Source of the DNA: Mycobacterium heidelbergense
GTDB lineage: Bacteria; Actinomycetota; Actinomycetes; Mycobacteriales; Mycobacteriaceae
Assembly: GCF_010730745.1 (NCBI RefSeq)
Contig: NZ_AP022615.1
Span: forward strand, 4,588,001-4,652,000
Direction of reading: 5' to 3'
Length of the DNA stretch: 64,000 nt
The translations under genes and the position numbers were made by a program. Shown here one piece after another: positions 42,194 through 51,216 of the stretch (position 1 is the stretch's first letter; each line of letters begins with the position of its first letter). The notes beneath the pieces were generated by a model. That model was given only the letters and a program-made list of their open reading frames with translations, did no database searches and was not told the DNA's origin.

Positions 42194-42858
42194 AGCTACC
42201 ACCTCTCCTCAGTGTCATTTGTGCTGTGCTGGCGCCGGTTTGGGTGCCGTCGGTCGCACCCGTCCCGTCCGCGTCCGCCGAGCCGTGCCCCGACGTCGAG
42301 GTGATCTTCGCCCGAGGCACCACGGAGCCGCCCGGCGTTGGCGGCATCGGCCAGAATTTCGTCGACACGCTTCGCTCGCGCGTCGGCACGAAAACGCTGG
42401 GCGTCTATCCGGTCAACTACCCGGCCACCACGGATTTCCCCACGGCCATCGACGGGATCAATGACGCGGGCCACCACGTCGAATCCGTGGCGCTGAACTG
42501 CCCCAAAACCAAAATGGTGCTGGGTGGCTACTCGCAAGGCGCGGCCGTGATGGGTTTCGTCACGGCGAATAAGGTGCCCGATGGCGCAAATCTCGCACAG
42601 CCACCGCAGCCGATGCCGCCCGAGATCGCCGACCACGTGGCCGCGGTCGCCCTCTTCGGAAAGCCGTCGAGCCAATTCATGAGCATCATCAAGGAGCCGG
42701 CGATCGCGATCGGCCCCCTGTATGCGCCCAAAACGATCGAACTGTGCGTTCCCAACGATCCGGTCTGCTCGGGCTCGGGATACCCGGCCGCGCACAGGCA
42801 GTACGTGGAAACCGGAATGGTCGACCGGGCAGCCGATTTCGCCGCGAGTCGCATCTAA
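42190..42858 (+). CDS. cutinase-like secreted serine esterase
   Basis: A 222-residue member of the cutinase-like (Culp) family. A signal peptide of about 30 residues (ending SASA-EP) leads to an alpha/beta-hydrolase. The catalytic triad is visible: S115 in GYSQG, D190 in PNDPVC and H202 in AAHRQYV. Cysteine pairs C33/C106 and C187/C194 likely form disulfides. The mycobacterial family includes esterases, lipases and phospholipases exported to the wall or medium. The start GTG 42190 begins the signal peptide. Substrate unknown. Confidence 0.9.
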   Translation: MKLPPLLSVICAVLAPVWVPSVAPVPSASAEPCPDVEVIFARGTTEPPGVGGIGQNFVDTLRSRVGTKTLGVYPVNYPATTDFPTAIDGINDAGHHVESVALNCPKTKMVLGGYSQGAAVMGFVTANKVPDGANLAQPPQPMPPEIADHVAAVALFGKPSSQFMSIIKEPAIAIGPLYAPKTIELCVPNDPVCSGSGYPAAHRQYVETGMVDRAADFAASRI

Positions 42859-42860
42859 AG

Positions 42861-42964
42861 CCTACGCGTCGCGGGGCGGCTGAGTTATTGACTCTGCGTC
42901 CACCAGGCAAAAGTGCGAGTAGGGCCCCTGGTGGGCGCAGAGTCAAAATCGAAACCCTACGCGT
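42861..42964. repeat. stem-loop element flanked by 9-bp direct repeats
   Basis: Arms 42888-42907 (TTGACTCTGCGTCCACCAGG) and 42927-42946 pair over 20 bp with a single G-T wobble and a 19-base loop. The whole is bracketed by CCTACGCGT at 42861-42869 and 42956-42964, as a target-site duplication of an inserted element would be. It follows the cutinase and can also act as its terminator. It resembles dispersed mycobacterial intergenic elements with GCAGAGTCAA ends. Confidence 0.55.
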
Positions 42965-43034
42965 GGGTCGGTGAACCGATCGCGGCCCGGCCTCGTTATC
43001 TCGGGTATCACGAGCGCGGACCCGCGGGAGGATC

Positions 43035-43766
43035 ATGATCGGACGGATCGACGCCCGCCACACACTCCTGACCATCGAGCTACGCGATGTCGTGCGCGAA
43101 TACCACGTCGGCGGTCAGTGCGTGCGGGCGCTCGACGGGATCAGCCTGCGGCTCGAGGGCGGGCGGTTCATGTCGGTCGTCGGTCCGTCGGGCGCGGGCA
43201 AGAGCACCTTGCTGCATCTCCTCGGCGCTCTGGACTCCCCCGATTCCGGGTCGATCGAATTCGACGGCCGGGAGATCGGCCGCCTCGGCGATAAGCAGCA
43301 GTCGGAGTTTCGCCGTCATCGCGTGGGCTTCATATTCCAGTTCTTCAACCTGTTGCCGACGCTGTCGGCGTGGGAGAACGTCGCGGTACCCAAACTGCTC
43401 GACGGTGTCCGGTTGGGTAAGGCCAAGCCGGACGCGATTCGGCTGCTGGACCGCGTCGGCGTCGGCGACCGGGCCGAGCACAGACCCGCCGAGCTGTCCG
43501 GCGGCCAGATGCAGCGGGTCGCCGTGGCGCGGGCATTGATGATGGACCCGCCGCTGATCCTCGCCGACGAACCAACCGGGAACCTCGATTCCGCGACGGG
43601 GGCCTCGATCCTGACGCTCCTCGGCGACCTGGCGCACGAACCCGGCCGCGGCCGGCTGGTGGTGATGGTCACCCACAACCGGGAGGCGGCGGAGGCGACG
43701 GATGGGGTGATCGCGCTGCAGGACGGCCGCATCAGCTCCGTCGAGCGGTCGAGGGCCCCGGTGTGA
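43035..43766 (+). CDS. ABC transporter ATP-binding protein (MacB/LolD type)
   Basis: A 243-residue ATPase. Walker A GPSGAGKST at 50-58, the signature LSGGQMQR near 154, Walker B LILADEPTG near 176, and H-loop VTHNR near 218. GFIFQFFNLLPTLSAWENV is typical of the LolD/MacB subgroup. GGGAGG precedes the ATG at 43035. The permease gene begins in the last codons (GTG 43763), so they are co-translated. It energises a mechanotransmission-type exporter or lipoprotein mover rather than an importer, since no binding protein is near. Confidence 0.93.
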   Translation: MIGRIDARHTLLTIELRDVVREYHVGGQCVRALDGISLRLEGGRFMSVVGPSGAGKSTLLHLLGALDSPDSGSIEFDGREIGRLGDKQQSEFRRHRVGFIFQFFNLLPTLSAWENVAVPKLLDGVRLGKAKPDAIRLLDRVGVGDRAEHRPAELSGGQMQRVAVARALMMDPPLILADEPTGNLDSATGASILTLLGDLAHEPGRGRLVVMVTHNREAAEATDGVIALQDGRISSVERSRAPV

Positions 43767-46267
43767 GACCGGGCCCCGCGATGGGCGCCGCCGCGAGCCG
43801 GCTGCGCCTGCTGAGCCTGCGTGAACTCGCCGTGCACCGCCGGCGCACGATCGCCTCGATCGGCGTAATGGCAGTATCGGCAATGTATTTGGTCGCGGTG
43901 TTCGGCATTTTCGGGTCGATCACCGGGTCGGTCGATCGGCTCGCCGACGGGATCGCGGGCATCGCCTCGCTCGAGGTGTCGGGCATCACCGACGCGGGAT
44001 TCCCGGACGCGATAACCGCCGACGTAGCGGCGGTTCCCGGGGTCGCGACCGCGGCACCGATGATTCGCACGTCCGCGTCGACGTCGTCGGGGCCGGTTTT
44101 GTTGTTCGGCGCCGACGAGCGCATCGCCGCGTTGGGCGGCGCCCTGAAAGACGCGGTAGGGGGATCGCTCGTGGCCCCACCGGGCCCGGCGAACGGGGTT
44201 CGCGTCGGGCCGGGCGTCGGCCACGCCAAAGGCGAGACGTTCCAACTGGGGTCTGGGTCGGTGACGGTCACGGAGGTGCTCGCGGGCAAGCAGGTCGCGG
44301 CCCTCAACGGCGGACACTATGTCCTGGCGCCACTTGCGTTGGCGCAGGACCTCACCGGGCGGCGGGGTCAGCTCGACTCGATCCTGATCACCACCAAACC
44401 CGGCGCCGATCTCGGCGAGGTTCGCGGCGCGGTCACCGCCGCGGTCAACGGCCGGGCCATCGTCGCCGACCCCAGCGCGCGGGCCACCCGGGCCGGCGAC
44501 GGCGTCAAGCTGATGAACTACATGGCCCTGATGGGCGCGATGGTCGCCTTGATGGTCGGCGCGTTCCTGATCTACACCACGATGACCATGACGATCTCCC
44601 AGCGCCGGCCGGTCATCTCGCTGCTGCGCGCGATCGGCGGGCGCCGCACCACGATCGTTCGCGACATGCTCACCGAGGCGGCGGTCCTGGGCGTCATCGG
44701 CGGGGCCATCGGCTCGGCCCTCGGAATGCTGATGGGCCGCATCGCCATTGGCCGATTGCCGCCGGCCGTGACCCAAGGCCTGGAGGCTCGCATCGAGTAC
44801 TGGCTGCCCGGCTACGCGATACCCTGCGCCGTCGCGGCGACCGCCCTCACCAGTGCGGTCGCCGCGGCCATGGCGGCTCGGCAGGTCTACAAGGTCACGC
44901 CGATCGAAGCGTTGGCGCCCGTCAGGGTCTCGGCCGCGGATCGCGTGCCGCGCTGGCTGCGGATCGCGAGCGGGGTTGCGGCCGTCGCGGTCTTCGCGGC
45001 GGCGATCGTGGTCGTCGACAACCGGCGCGGCGTCGCGGCATTTGTCGCGATGGCGGCGGCGTTCTCCGCCGAGATCGCGCTCGGCTTCGCGCTCACCGTG
45101 CCACTCGTCAAGGCCACGGCCGCGACGGCCCGGATGTTCGGCTCCGTCGGGGCGCTCGCGGCGGCCACCATCGAGCGTGCGCCGCGAAGGGTCTGGGCGA
45201 CGGTGATGACGGTGCTCATCGCGGTGGTCACGACCGTCGCGATCACCGGCACCAACGCCGACATGATCCGGTCGGCGACGGCCATCTTCTCCCCGGTCGC
45301 CGACGTTCCCGTGTGGGTGAGCGCCGATCCCCCCGACAGCTACCCCACCGACGCTCTGCCGCAGGGCCTTTCCGAGAGGGTGGCCGCGGTGCCCGGAGTC
45401 GGGCGTGTCACCGAGGGCGCGTTCGGGTTCGCCGAGGTCGGGGGCACCCGCGTCATGCTCGACGGGTTTTCCTCCGGAACCGCCGATCCGCTCTACCGCG
45501 CGCTCGACGAACACGTTCGCGACCAGGTGCTCGACGGTCGGGGCGTGGTGCTCTCGCAGAATCTGGGCAGGACGCTGCACGTTCGGGTGGGCGATCGGCT
45601 GCGGATGCAAACGCCGCACGGCACGCGGCAGCCGACCGTGCTGGCCCTGGTGCCGTACTTCTCGACGGTCATCGGGACGGTCGGGATGGCGCTCGGCCAA
45701 TTGCGCTCCTGGTTCGACCGCCCGGTGGCGACCACGCTCGAGGTCGCCGCGGCCCCGGGCGTCGGCCGCGCCCGCCTGCTGGCCGACGTCCGCCGGGCGG
45801 TGCCCGCCCCGAACTACGCGTACGACGGCCGGGCAAAGCTGGCGGGCCTGGAGGCGCCGATGCGGCAGAGCATGTTCATCGCCAACGCGGTGTGGATCAT
45901 CGTCGTGTTGGTGGCCGCGGTCGCGCTGCTCAACACGCTGACGCTGTCCGTGCTCGAACGGCGCCGCGAAATCGGTGTGCTACGCGCGATGGGGTCCAGC
46001 CGCCGGTTCACGTTGCGGATGGTGCTGGCCGAGGCGGCGGGCATCGGGGTGATCGGCGGCGCGTTGGGGCTGGCGTTCGGGCTGACGGACCAGTGGCTGT
46101 TCAGCCTCGTCAGCGGGGACCTGATGAATTTCCAGGTCGCCTTCCGGCCGAACTCCATGGCGTGGGCGTTCGCGGTCGGCGCGCTGGCGATCAGCCTGCT
46201 CGGCTCCGTGCCGCCCGCGCGGCGCGCGGCCCGGCTGAACATCATCGAAGCCGTGAGCGTCGAATAG
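43763..46267 (+). CDS. ABC transporter permease with two FtsX domains
   Basis: An 834-residue membrane protein. The first membrane helix follows HRRRTIASIGVMAVSAMYLVAVFG, then a large extracytoplasmic domain. An FtsX-type core of three helices lies at about 250-375 (YMALMGAMVALMVGAFLIYTTM), followed by helices near 395-460, a second extracytoplasmic domain, and a final FtsX core from about 700 (VWIIVVLVAAVALLNTLTL). The duplicated MacB/FtsX architecture suggests transport of lipids, lipoproteins or peptides from the outer leaflet. The GTG start overlaps the ATPase stop. Confidence 0.92.
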   Translation: MRPGPAMGAAASRLRLLSLRELAVHRRRTIASIGVMAVSAMYLVAVFGIFGSITGSVDRLADGIAGIASLEVSGITDAGFPDAITADVAAVPGVATAAPMIRTSASTSSGPVLLFGADERIAALGGALKDAVGGSLVAPPGPANGVRVGPGVGHAKGETFQLGSGSVTVTEVLAGKQVAALNGGHYVLAPLALAQDLTGRRGQLDSILITTKPGADLGEVRGAVTAAVNGRAIVADPSARATRAGDGVKLMNYMALMGAMVALMVGAFLIYTTMTMTISQRRPVISLLRAIGGRRTTIVRDMLTEAAVLGVIGGAIGSALGMLMGRIAIGRLPPAVTQGLEARIEYWLPGYAIPCAVAATALTSAVAAAMAARQVYKVTPIEALAPVRVSAADRVPRWLRIASGVAAVAVFAAAIVVVDNRRGVAAFVAMAAAFSAEIALGFALTVPLVKATAATARMFGSVGALAAATIERAPRRVWATVMTVLIAVVTTVAITGTNADMIRSATAIFSPVADVPVWVSADPPDSYPTDALPQGLSERVAAVPGVGRVTEGAFGFAEVGGTRVMLDGFSSGTADPLYRALDEHVRDQVLDGRGVVLSQNLGRTLHVRVGDRLRMQTPHGTRQPTVLALVPYFSTVIGTVGMALGQLRSWFDRPVATTLEVAAAPGVGRARLLADVRRAVPAPNYAYDGRAKLAGLEAPMRQSMFIANAVWIIVVLVAAVALLNTLTLSVLERRREIGVLRAMGSSRRFTLRMVLAEAAGIGVIGGALGLAFGLTDQWLFSLVSGDLMNFQVAFRPNSMAWAFAVGALAISLLGSVPPARRAARLNIIEAVSVE

Positions 46268-46293
46268 CCAGAGCCATTCGCCGGACGTTGACC

Positions 46294-47160
46294 TCAGAAG
46301 CCGAGCGGAAGAAGCGCGGTAAACAGCGGGGCCAACGGATCCGTAACGGGAAGGGCGAGCGAACTATTCAAGAACGGCGCGACCGGGCTTTGGAACGTGA
46401 GTATCGTCTGCCCGGGCGCCCCCAGGCCCAGCGTGGGCTCGGCCCCGGACGTCACCATGGCCGTGAAAAGCGGGCTCGAGATGGTCGTCGCAACAAAATT
46501 ATTGTCGTCGGGGTCGGCGAGCGCCGTGGTCGACAACAAGCTCCCGAAATTGGTGATCTGACGCATCAAGTCCGGATCGCCGGGTACCGGGTTGGTGACC
46601 GGGCTGAGGCCCAGCGCCGCGGCGAGCCGGCTCGCCAAACCGTACAGCGACTGCTGCCACTGCGGCAGCAGTCCGACGGCGGCCGAAGCCCCGGCGTGGT
46701 AGCCGGCCATCGCCACCACGTCCTGGGCCCACATCTGCTCATACTCGGACTCAACGGCCGCGATCGCCGGCGCGTTTTGGCCGAAGAGATTCGACATCAC
46801 CAGCTGCACCAACCCATTTCGGTTGGCGGCCACCAGCAACGGATGCACCGTCGCCGCCTGCGCGGCCTCAAACGCGCCGGCGACCGCCCGAGCCTGCCCG
46901 GCCGCCCCCGTGGCCTGCGTCGCCGCCTCGCTTAACCACCCCGCGTAAGGGGCCGTCGCGGCCGCCATCGCCTCCGCGGCGGGACCCTGCCACGCCTGAC
47001 CCGTGAGGCCCGATGTGATCGACGAGAACGACGACGCGGCGGACCCCAACTCGGAGGCCAGCCCGTCCCACGCCGCGGCCGCGGTCAACATCGGGGCCGA
47101 ACCCGCACCGGAAAACATCCGCGCCGAATTGATCTCCGGCGCCAACACCGAGTAATTCAT
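46294..47160 (-). CDS. orphan PPE-family protein
   Basis: A 288-residue PPE protein with the N-terminal domain MNYSVLAPEINSARMFSG (APE in place of PPE) and the WxG turn WQG near 57. YEQMWAQDVVAMAGYHAGA occurs near 150. The C-terminal part is short and lacks the SVP motif or Gly-Asn repeats. No PE gene precedes it, so its partner must be elsewhere or absent. ATG at 47160 is chosen because the family starts MNYSVL; ATG at 47181 is possible. It would be a substrate of a type VII system. Confidence 0.88.
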   Translation of the reverse strand: MNYSVLAPEINSARMFSGAGSAPMLTAAAAWDGLASELGSAASSFSSITSGLTGQAWQGPAAEAMAAATAPYAGWLSEAATQATGAAGQARAVAGAFEAAQAATVHPLLVAANRNGLVQLVMSNLFGQNAPAIAAVESEYEQMWAQDVVAMAGYHAGASAAVGLLPQWQQSLYGLASRLAAALGLSPVTNPVPGDPDLMRQITNFGSLLSTTALADPDDNNFVATTISSPLFTAMVTSGAEPTLGLGAPGQTILTFQSPVAPFLNSSLALPVTDPLAPLFTALLPLGF

Positions 47161-47279
47161 CACCACAGTCCATTCCGTCATGGCCCGCGACGATCATGGC
47201 GGCGGCGTCATCACCGACGGCGTGCCCCGTGTACCACTACACGAGATCCGCGCGCGGATGGTTCACCGCGAACCGAATC

Positions 47280-47879
47280 TCAGTTCGCGGTCGCGACGCC
47301 GTGCAGATGCGGTTTGCAGGGGAACGGCACGGGGGTTCGGATGCTGCGCAGCCCGGTGATATCGAAGCCGGCCGCGGCGATGGCGTCGGCGGTTCGGCGG
47401 TTCGGGTGGCAGCCGGCGGCAAACCAGGACCATGGCCTTGCGACGAGGTCCTGGAGCCGGCCCGTCGCGCCTTCGCCGCGGACATGCTCGAGGACCACCA
47501 ACCTGCCCCGCGGCACCAGCACCCGCCGGATCTCGCCCAGCGTCGCGGCCACATCGTCGACCGAGCACAGCACCAGACCGATGTGGACCGAGTCGAAGCT
47601 GTTGTCCGGGAACGGGATCGACTCCCCCGTCCCCTCGACGATGTCGACGGCGACGCCATGGCGATCGGCGAGTCGGGCCGCCATCCGCCGGAATGCGGCC
47701 ACGGGTTCCACGGCGGCGACCGAGGTCACCGCGGGCGGCACGAACTTCAGGTCGGTCCCCGGTCCGAGGCCGACCATCAGCAGCCGGCCGGTCGCGTGTG
47801 CGATCGCCGCTCGGCGATATCGGTGGTAGAAAAGCCGGTCGAAAATCGGCTGCCCGAACCGATATATATAAGGGAACAA
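47280..47879 (-). CDS. class I SAM-dependent methyltransferase
   Basis: A 199-residue methyltransferase of the UbiE/COQ5 type. Motif I is LLMVGLGPGTDLKF, post-I VAAVEP, motif II/III VDIVEGTGESIPFPDNSFDSV, then LVPRGRLVVLEHV. The start appears to be TTG at 47879 (LFPYIYRFGQP), 14 bases after the DUF4389 stop, so the three minus-strand genes (monooxygenase, DUF4389, methyltransferase) are likely one operon. It could modify a product of the adjacent flavin monooxygenase; substrate unknown. Confidence 0.85.
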   Translation of the reverse strand: MFPYIYRFGQPIFDRLFYHRYRRAAIAHATGRLLMVGLGPGTDLKFVPPAVTSVAAVEPVAAFRRMAARLADRHGVAVDIVEGTGESIPFPDNSFDSVHIGLVLCSVDDVAATLGEIRRVLVPRGRLVVLEHVRGEGATGRLQDLVARPWSWFAAGCHPNRRTADAIAAAGFDITGLRSIRTPVPFPCKPHLHGVATAN

Positions 47880-47893
47880 CGGGTTTTCGCGCG

Positions 47894-48523
47894 TTATGTG
47901 CTACCTAGATCCAGTTGGAACGACGGATATTCGTCACGCATCAAAGATACATACACCGCCACCCGATAACGCCATCGAACGAGGCCCATGAGCAGATCGA
48001 ACATGCCCCGGTGGATCGTCCCGGTGCCCAACAACCACACCGCGGAGATGACGCAAAGCGCCTGCAGCAGCGGCTCCATCGCCCAGCACAGCAGTATCTG
48101 CGGCAGCCCGAGCAGCCACCACTTCACCAGCACGGCCCAGCGCGTGAGCCGCTCCGGGTAGTCGACCTCGAGATCGCCGGGATAGTCGGGCCGAGGCGCG
48201 AGCGTAAAGGGCGGGTACCTGTCGGTGCTGTTCATCGGGAACCGGTAGTTCATGACCCGCCACGACCAGCGCAGCACCCCGACGTTGAAGTCGAAGAGGG
48301 GGCGCGGGTAGCGCCCGGTGAACAGGATCGCGATGCCGGCAACGATCGTCAGCGGCGGATACACCAGGTAAAGAAGGATCAATATGGGGTAGTGCGGAAC
48401 GGCCAGCACGCACCACTTGACCAGCCAGAGCCACCGTGAGGGCGCATCGACGCCGCCACGCACCCGCGCGGGATCGCCGGCATCGTGTGGTGCGGCCAGT
48501 TCGGCCGCGCTGGGCCGGCTCAC
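47894..48523 (-). CDS. DUF4389 membrane protein
   Basis: A 209-residue protein with four probable membrane helices in two pairs, each pair starting with a motif like RWLWLVKWCVLAVPHYPILI and RWAVLVKWWLLGLPQILLC. This internal duplication is typical of DUF4389. Between them lies YRFPMNSTDRYPPFTLAP, and YRVAVYVSLMRDEYPSF follows. GTG at 48523 is chosen because it overlaps the preceding stop as GTGA. A start at 48601 would overlap by 82 bases. Function unknown. Confidence 0.85.
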   Translation of the reverse strand: MSRPSAAELAAPHDAGDPARVRGGVDAPSRWLWLVKWCVLAVPHYPILILLYLVYPPLTIVAGIAILFTGRYPRPLFDFNVGVLRWSWRVMNYRFPMNSTDRYPPFTLAPRPDYPGDLEVDYPERLTRWAVLVKWWLLGLPQILLCWAMEPLLQALCVISAVWLLGTGTIHRGMFDLLMGLVRWRYRVAVYVSLMRDEYPSFQLDLGST

Positions 48524-49755
48524 CGGCGACTCGGCTCGATGGGGGTTGCGGTCCGGAGGCCACGATCGATCCGGGCCGACATCCGGCGGTGGCTGGTCCA
48601 CCGCAGAAACGTGGTCAGCATCCAGGTGTGTGCTCGGTCCGGGATCAACGCCGCCGGTCGTAGCGCGGACTCACCGTGGGCCACTTGCAGCGACGCCACC
48701 CGGGACACGGCCGCGACCTGGCGCCGCCTGGTCCGCTCGTACCGGCGCAGCGCCCTGGAAAGGTCTCCGCCACGGCGGAGGTCCGCGAGCGCCTTGCGCA
48801 GCACCATCGTGTCGAGCAGCGCCTGGTTGGTTCCCTGCGCGAGGGTCGGCGGCATGGTGTGGGCGGCGTCGCCGAGCAGCGTCACCGCGCCGGGGGCCGA
48901 CGCGCGGGGAATCGGATGCCGGAAATGCGGGTACGGTGAGCCCGCCAGGTGTTCGTCGGTCAGGTTCGCGAGCACGAGATCGACGGCCTCGGACCAGCCG
49001 CTGAAATTGGACCGGAGCGCGTCAATCGGGTGGCAGGGCCGCACGAAGTCGCGGGACCACGGCAAGTCGAACCACCACTGCACGTCCGAGCCGCCCGCCG
49101 GCCACACGCCGGTGTTTCCGCGCTCGCCGATGACGACCATTGCCACATGCTTGTCGGCGAGGCCGGGCAGGCTGACGAGGCCCTGCCAGCTGCACCAACC
49201 GGTCGGCTCGGCGGCGGGGGCGCCGACGACATCGCGAACGATCGAATGCAGACCGTCCGCGCCGATCACCACGTCGCCGTCGATCGAGCTGCCGTCCTCG
49301 AATCCGACCCGCGCGTCGGTGGGCGTCGTCAGGATCTTCACCGCGCGGGAGCTGCCTCGGATGCGGTCGGTGGGGAAGCCGTCCAGCAGCCGTTCCATCA
49401 GGACACTTCGGGGGACCATCCGAACGGGTGCCCCCAGCCGATTCACCATCGCGTTCACGTCCAAGGCCGCCAGCCGGCGCCCCCGAGACGTCGTCACCCG
49501 CACGCTGGAGACCAGCTGACCGGCCCCGTCCATGTCGACGCCCAACTGCCTCAGCACCGTCTCGCCGTGGGACCAGATGGTCACGGCGCCGCCGCCGGCG
49601 CGCGTGTCTCCACGCTGGTCGACGACCGTGACGTCATGACCGTCCCGCAGCAGTCCCCGGGCCACGGAGATGCCGCTCACCCCGGCGCCGATGACGAGCG
49701 CCCGAATGGGCGATGTGGCCGTCGGACGCTCAGAAACCTCGCTTCGGCCCGTCAC
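48520..49755 (-). CDS. FAD-dependent monooxygenase (PHBH/salicylate hydroxylase-like)
   Basis: A flavoprotein of about 411 residues. The FAD motif is ALVIGAGVSGISVARGLLRDGHDVTVVDQRG, the second motif is DGDVVIGADGLHSIVRD (DG motif), and the third GAVTLLGDAAHTMPPTLAQGTNQALLD (GD motif). It adds one oxygen atom to an aromatic or similar substrate using NAD(P)H. The start is uncertain: GTG 49755 (MTGRSEVSERP) is chosen, TTG 49791 is the furthest. It leads an operon with DUF4389 and a methyltransferase. Confidence 0.9.
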   Translation of the reverse strand: MTGRSEVSERPTATSPIRALVIGAGVSGISVARGLLRDGHDVTVVDQRGDTRAGGGAVTIWSHGETVLRQLGVDMDGAGQLVSSVRVTTSRGRRLAALDVNAMVNRLGAPVRMVPRSVLMERLLDGFPTDRIRGSSRAVKILTTPTDARVGFEDGSSIDGDVVIGADGLHSIVRDVVGAPAAEPTGWCSWQGLVSLPGLADKHVAMVVIGERGNTGVWPAGGSDVQWWFDLPWSRDFVRPCHPIDALRSNFSGWSEAVDLVLANLTDEHLAGSPYPHFRHPIPRASAPGAVTLLGDAAHTMPPTLAQGTNQALLDTMVLRKALADLRRGGDLSRALRRYERTRRRQVAAVSRVASLQVAHGESALRPAALIPDRAHTWMLTTFLRWTSHRRMSARIDRGLRTATPIEPSRR

Positions 49756-49810
49756 CCTCTTGGATACGTAAGCCCGCCCCCACCGGTTCAACGGCGCCGA
49801 CGTCCGACGC

Positions 49811-50701
49811 TCACCCCGACGCCGCCGGTGCGCCGATCATCGTGTGCAGGTCCCCGACCGCCCACGGCCCGGCGTCATGGTGATCGCGATACCCCAGCAC
49901 GCGCGGCGCGCGCCGATCGAAGCGGCCGACGAATCCGCCCGCGGCAACGAATATTTGGCCGGTCACGTCGCGCGCCAGGTCGCTGACGAGATAGGCGTAG
50001 AGCGGGGCCACGAACGCGGCCGGAGCGCTGTCGAGTGACGCCCGCATGGTCATCTCGTCGAGCAACCCGCGGCGGTGGAGGTCCTCGATGTGCTTTTCGT
50101 ACTCGACGTCGGTGGACAGTCGCGTCCGCGCGCCGGGGCACACCACGTTGGCCCGCACGCCGTGGGCCTTCAGTTCCGCCGCGATGGCCATCGTCAGCCC
50201 GTTGACGGCGCCTTTGCCCGCCGGGTACCCGGTGCCGCCGTAGTCGCCGAGAAAGGCCACGGAACCGGTGTTGACGATCGCGCCGTGCCCCTGTGAGGCC
50301 ATGACGCGGGCCGCGACCCGGGACGTATGAAACGCCGTGCCGAGGTGCGCGCTTATCAGGCGGTCGAATTCCTCCGGCGAGATGGTCAGGATCGACGAAC
50401 CCGCGGGCTCGGCGACGCCGGCGCAATTGATCAGCGCGTCCAACCGCCCGAACCTGGCGATGCATTCGTCGACGAGGGCGCCGGCTATGCGCTCGTCGTC
50501 CGCGGCCCCGATGACCGGGCTGGCTCGCCCTCCCGACGCCGTGATCGCCGCGACGGTCTCCTCAACGGCATCGGCGTCGCGCCCGTTGACGACCACGCCG
50601 GCGCCCAGGGTGCAGAGCAGTTCGGCGACGGCGCGTCCGATGCCGCGGCTGCCGCCGGACACCACCACGCCGCGCCCGGCCAGGAGGTTCTGGCCACTCA
50701 T
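49811..50701 (-). CDS. short-chain dehydrogenase/reductase
   Basis: A 296-residue SDR. Cofactor motif VVSGGSRGIGRAVAELL near 12-28, INCAG (NAG-type) near 95, catalytic serine in NTGSVAFLG and tyrosine-lysine in YPAGKGAVNG (YxxxK). An unusual C-terminal extension of about 40 residues (RVLGYRDHHDAGPWAVGDLH) follows. It is transcribed away from the sigma-factor gene. ATG 50701 gives the normal short N-terminus; ATG 50737 adds 12 residues. Substrate unknown. Confidence 0.88.
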   Translation of the reverse strand: MSGQNLLAGRGVVVSGGSRGIGRAVAELLCTLGAGVVVNGRDADAVEETVAAITASGGRASPVIGAADDERIAGALVDECIARFGRLDALINCAGVAEPAGSSILTISPEEFDRLISAHLGTAFHTSRVAARVMASQGHGAIVNTGSVAFLGDYGGTGYPAGKGAVNGLTMAIAAELKAHGVRANVVCPGARTRLSTDVEYEKHIEDLHRRGLLDEMTMRASLDSAPAAFVAPLYAYLVSDLARDVTGQIFVAAGGFVGRFDRRAPRVLGYRDHHDAGPWAVGDLHTMIGAPAASG

Positions 50702-51216
50702 CGGCCCGGACACCGGAATGCGTTGTGCGCGCGGCATTCTCGACGGCCATAACGACCACTGCCGGACGGCGGGTTGGCGAACATGAGCCGAACAGTACCC
50801 AGGCGGACCGGAAATGAGAACCGCAGGCCAAAGCGTTTCGTGCCCGCGAGCGCCGGGCGACCGTCGCCGGAGCCGGTCTCGCCCGCCGCGGGGTGAGCGA
50901 TCGCCGGTTCACGCGAGGGGGCGTATAGTCTCGAGTGAAGTCCGTTTCGGACATGTCGCCGTTTAGCTCAAAGCGGTCACTCAGCCGCACGGCTGCTGGG
51001 CTCGGCGTGGCTCGCCGATATCAGCCCAGTCACTCTTTCCTATCACTGCGTGCGCTGACACAGACTCGTCCGTGCGGATACGGGTGCAGCGGGACGACTG
51101 CGCACTGCCCGCGATGTCCCACTGCACACGACCGAAGGAAGTGTGCCAGCGATGCAAACCTGTTCGTACGCTTGCGTTTACCCGACGCGCCGGATCCGGA
51201 AGGCGCGCTTGAGCCC
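50702..51216. promoter_or_regulatory. divergent region between SDR and sigma-factor genes
   Basis: About 515 bases that must hold the sigma-factor promoter and its 5' leader. The frame of the sigma gene stays open back to 50935 but the upstream part (rich in Cys, Arg and Ser) does not look like any sigma domain. A small perfect hairpin GTCCG-TTT-CGGAC lies at 50940-50952. No reliable promoter could be assigned. Confidence 0.4.

Noticed and set aside
42861..42964. CRISPR-like repeat
   Set aside because: Only one inverted pair and one direct pair, no regular spacers; no cas genes anywhere in the window.
43316..45700. 794-codon minus-strand frame opposite the ABC permease
   Set aside because: Arg/Gly/Asp/His-rich shadow frame without any recognisable fold.
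50935..51216. 94-codon N-terminal extension of the SigF-like sigma factor
   Set aside because: Composition (Cys, Arg, Ser) unlike any sigma domain and SigF length is matched without it; kept as non-coding leader, though not excluded.
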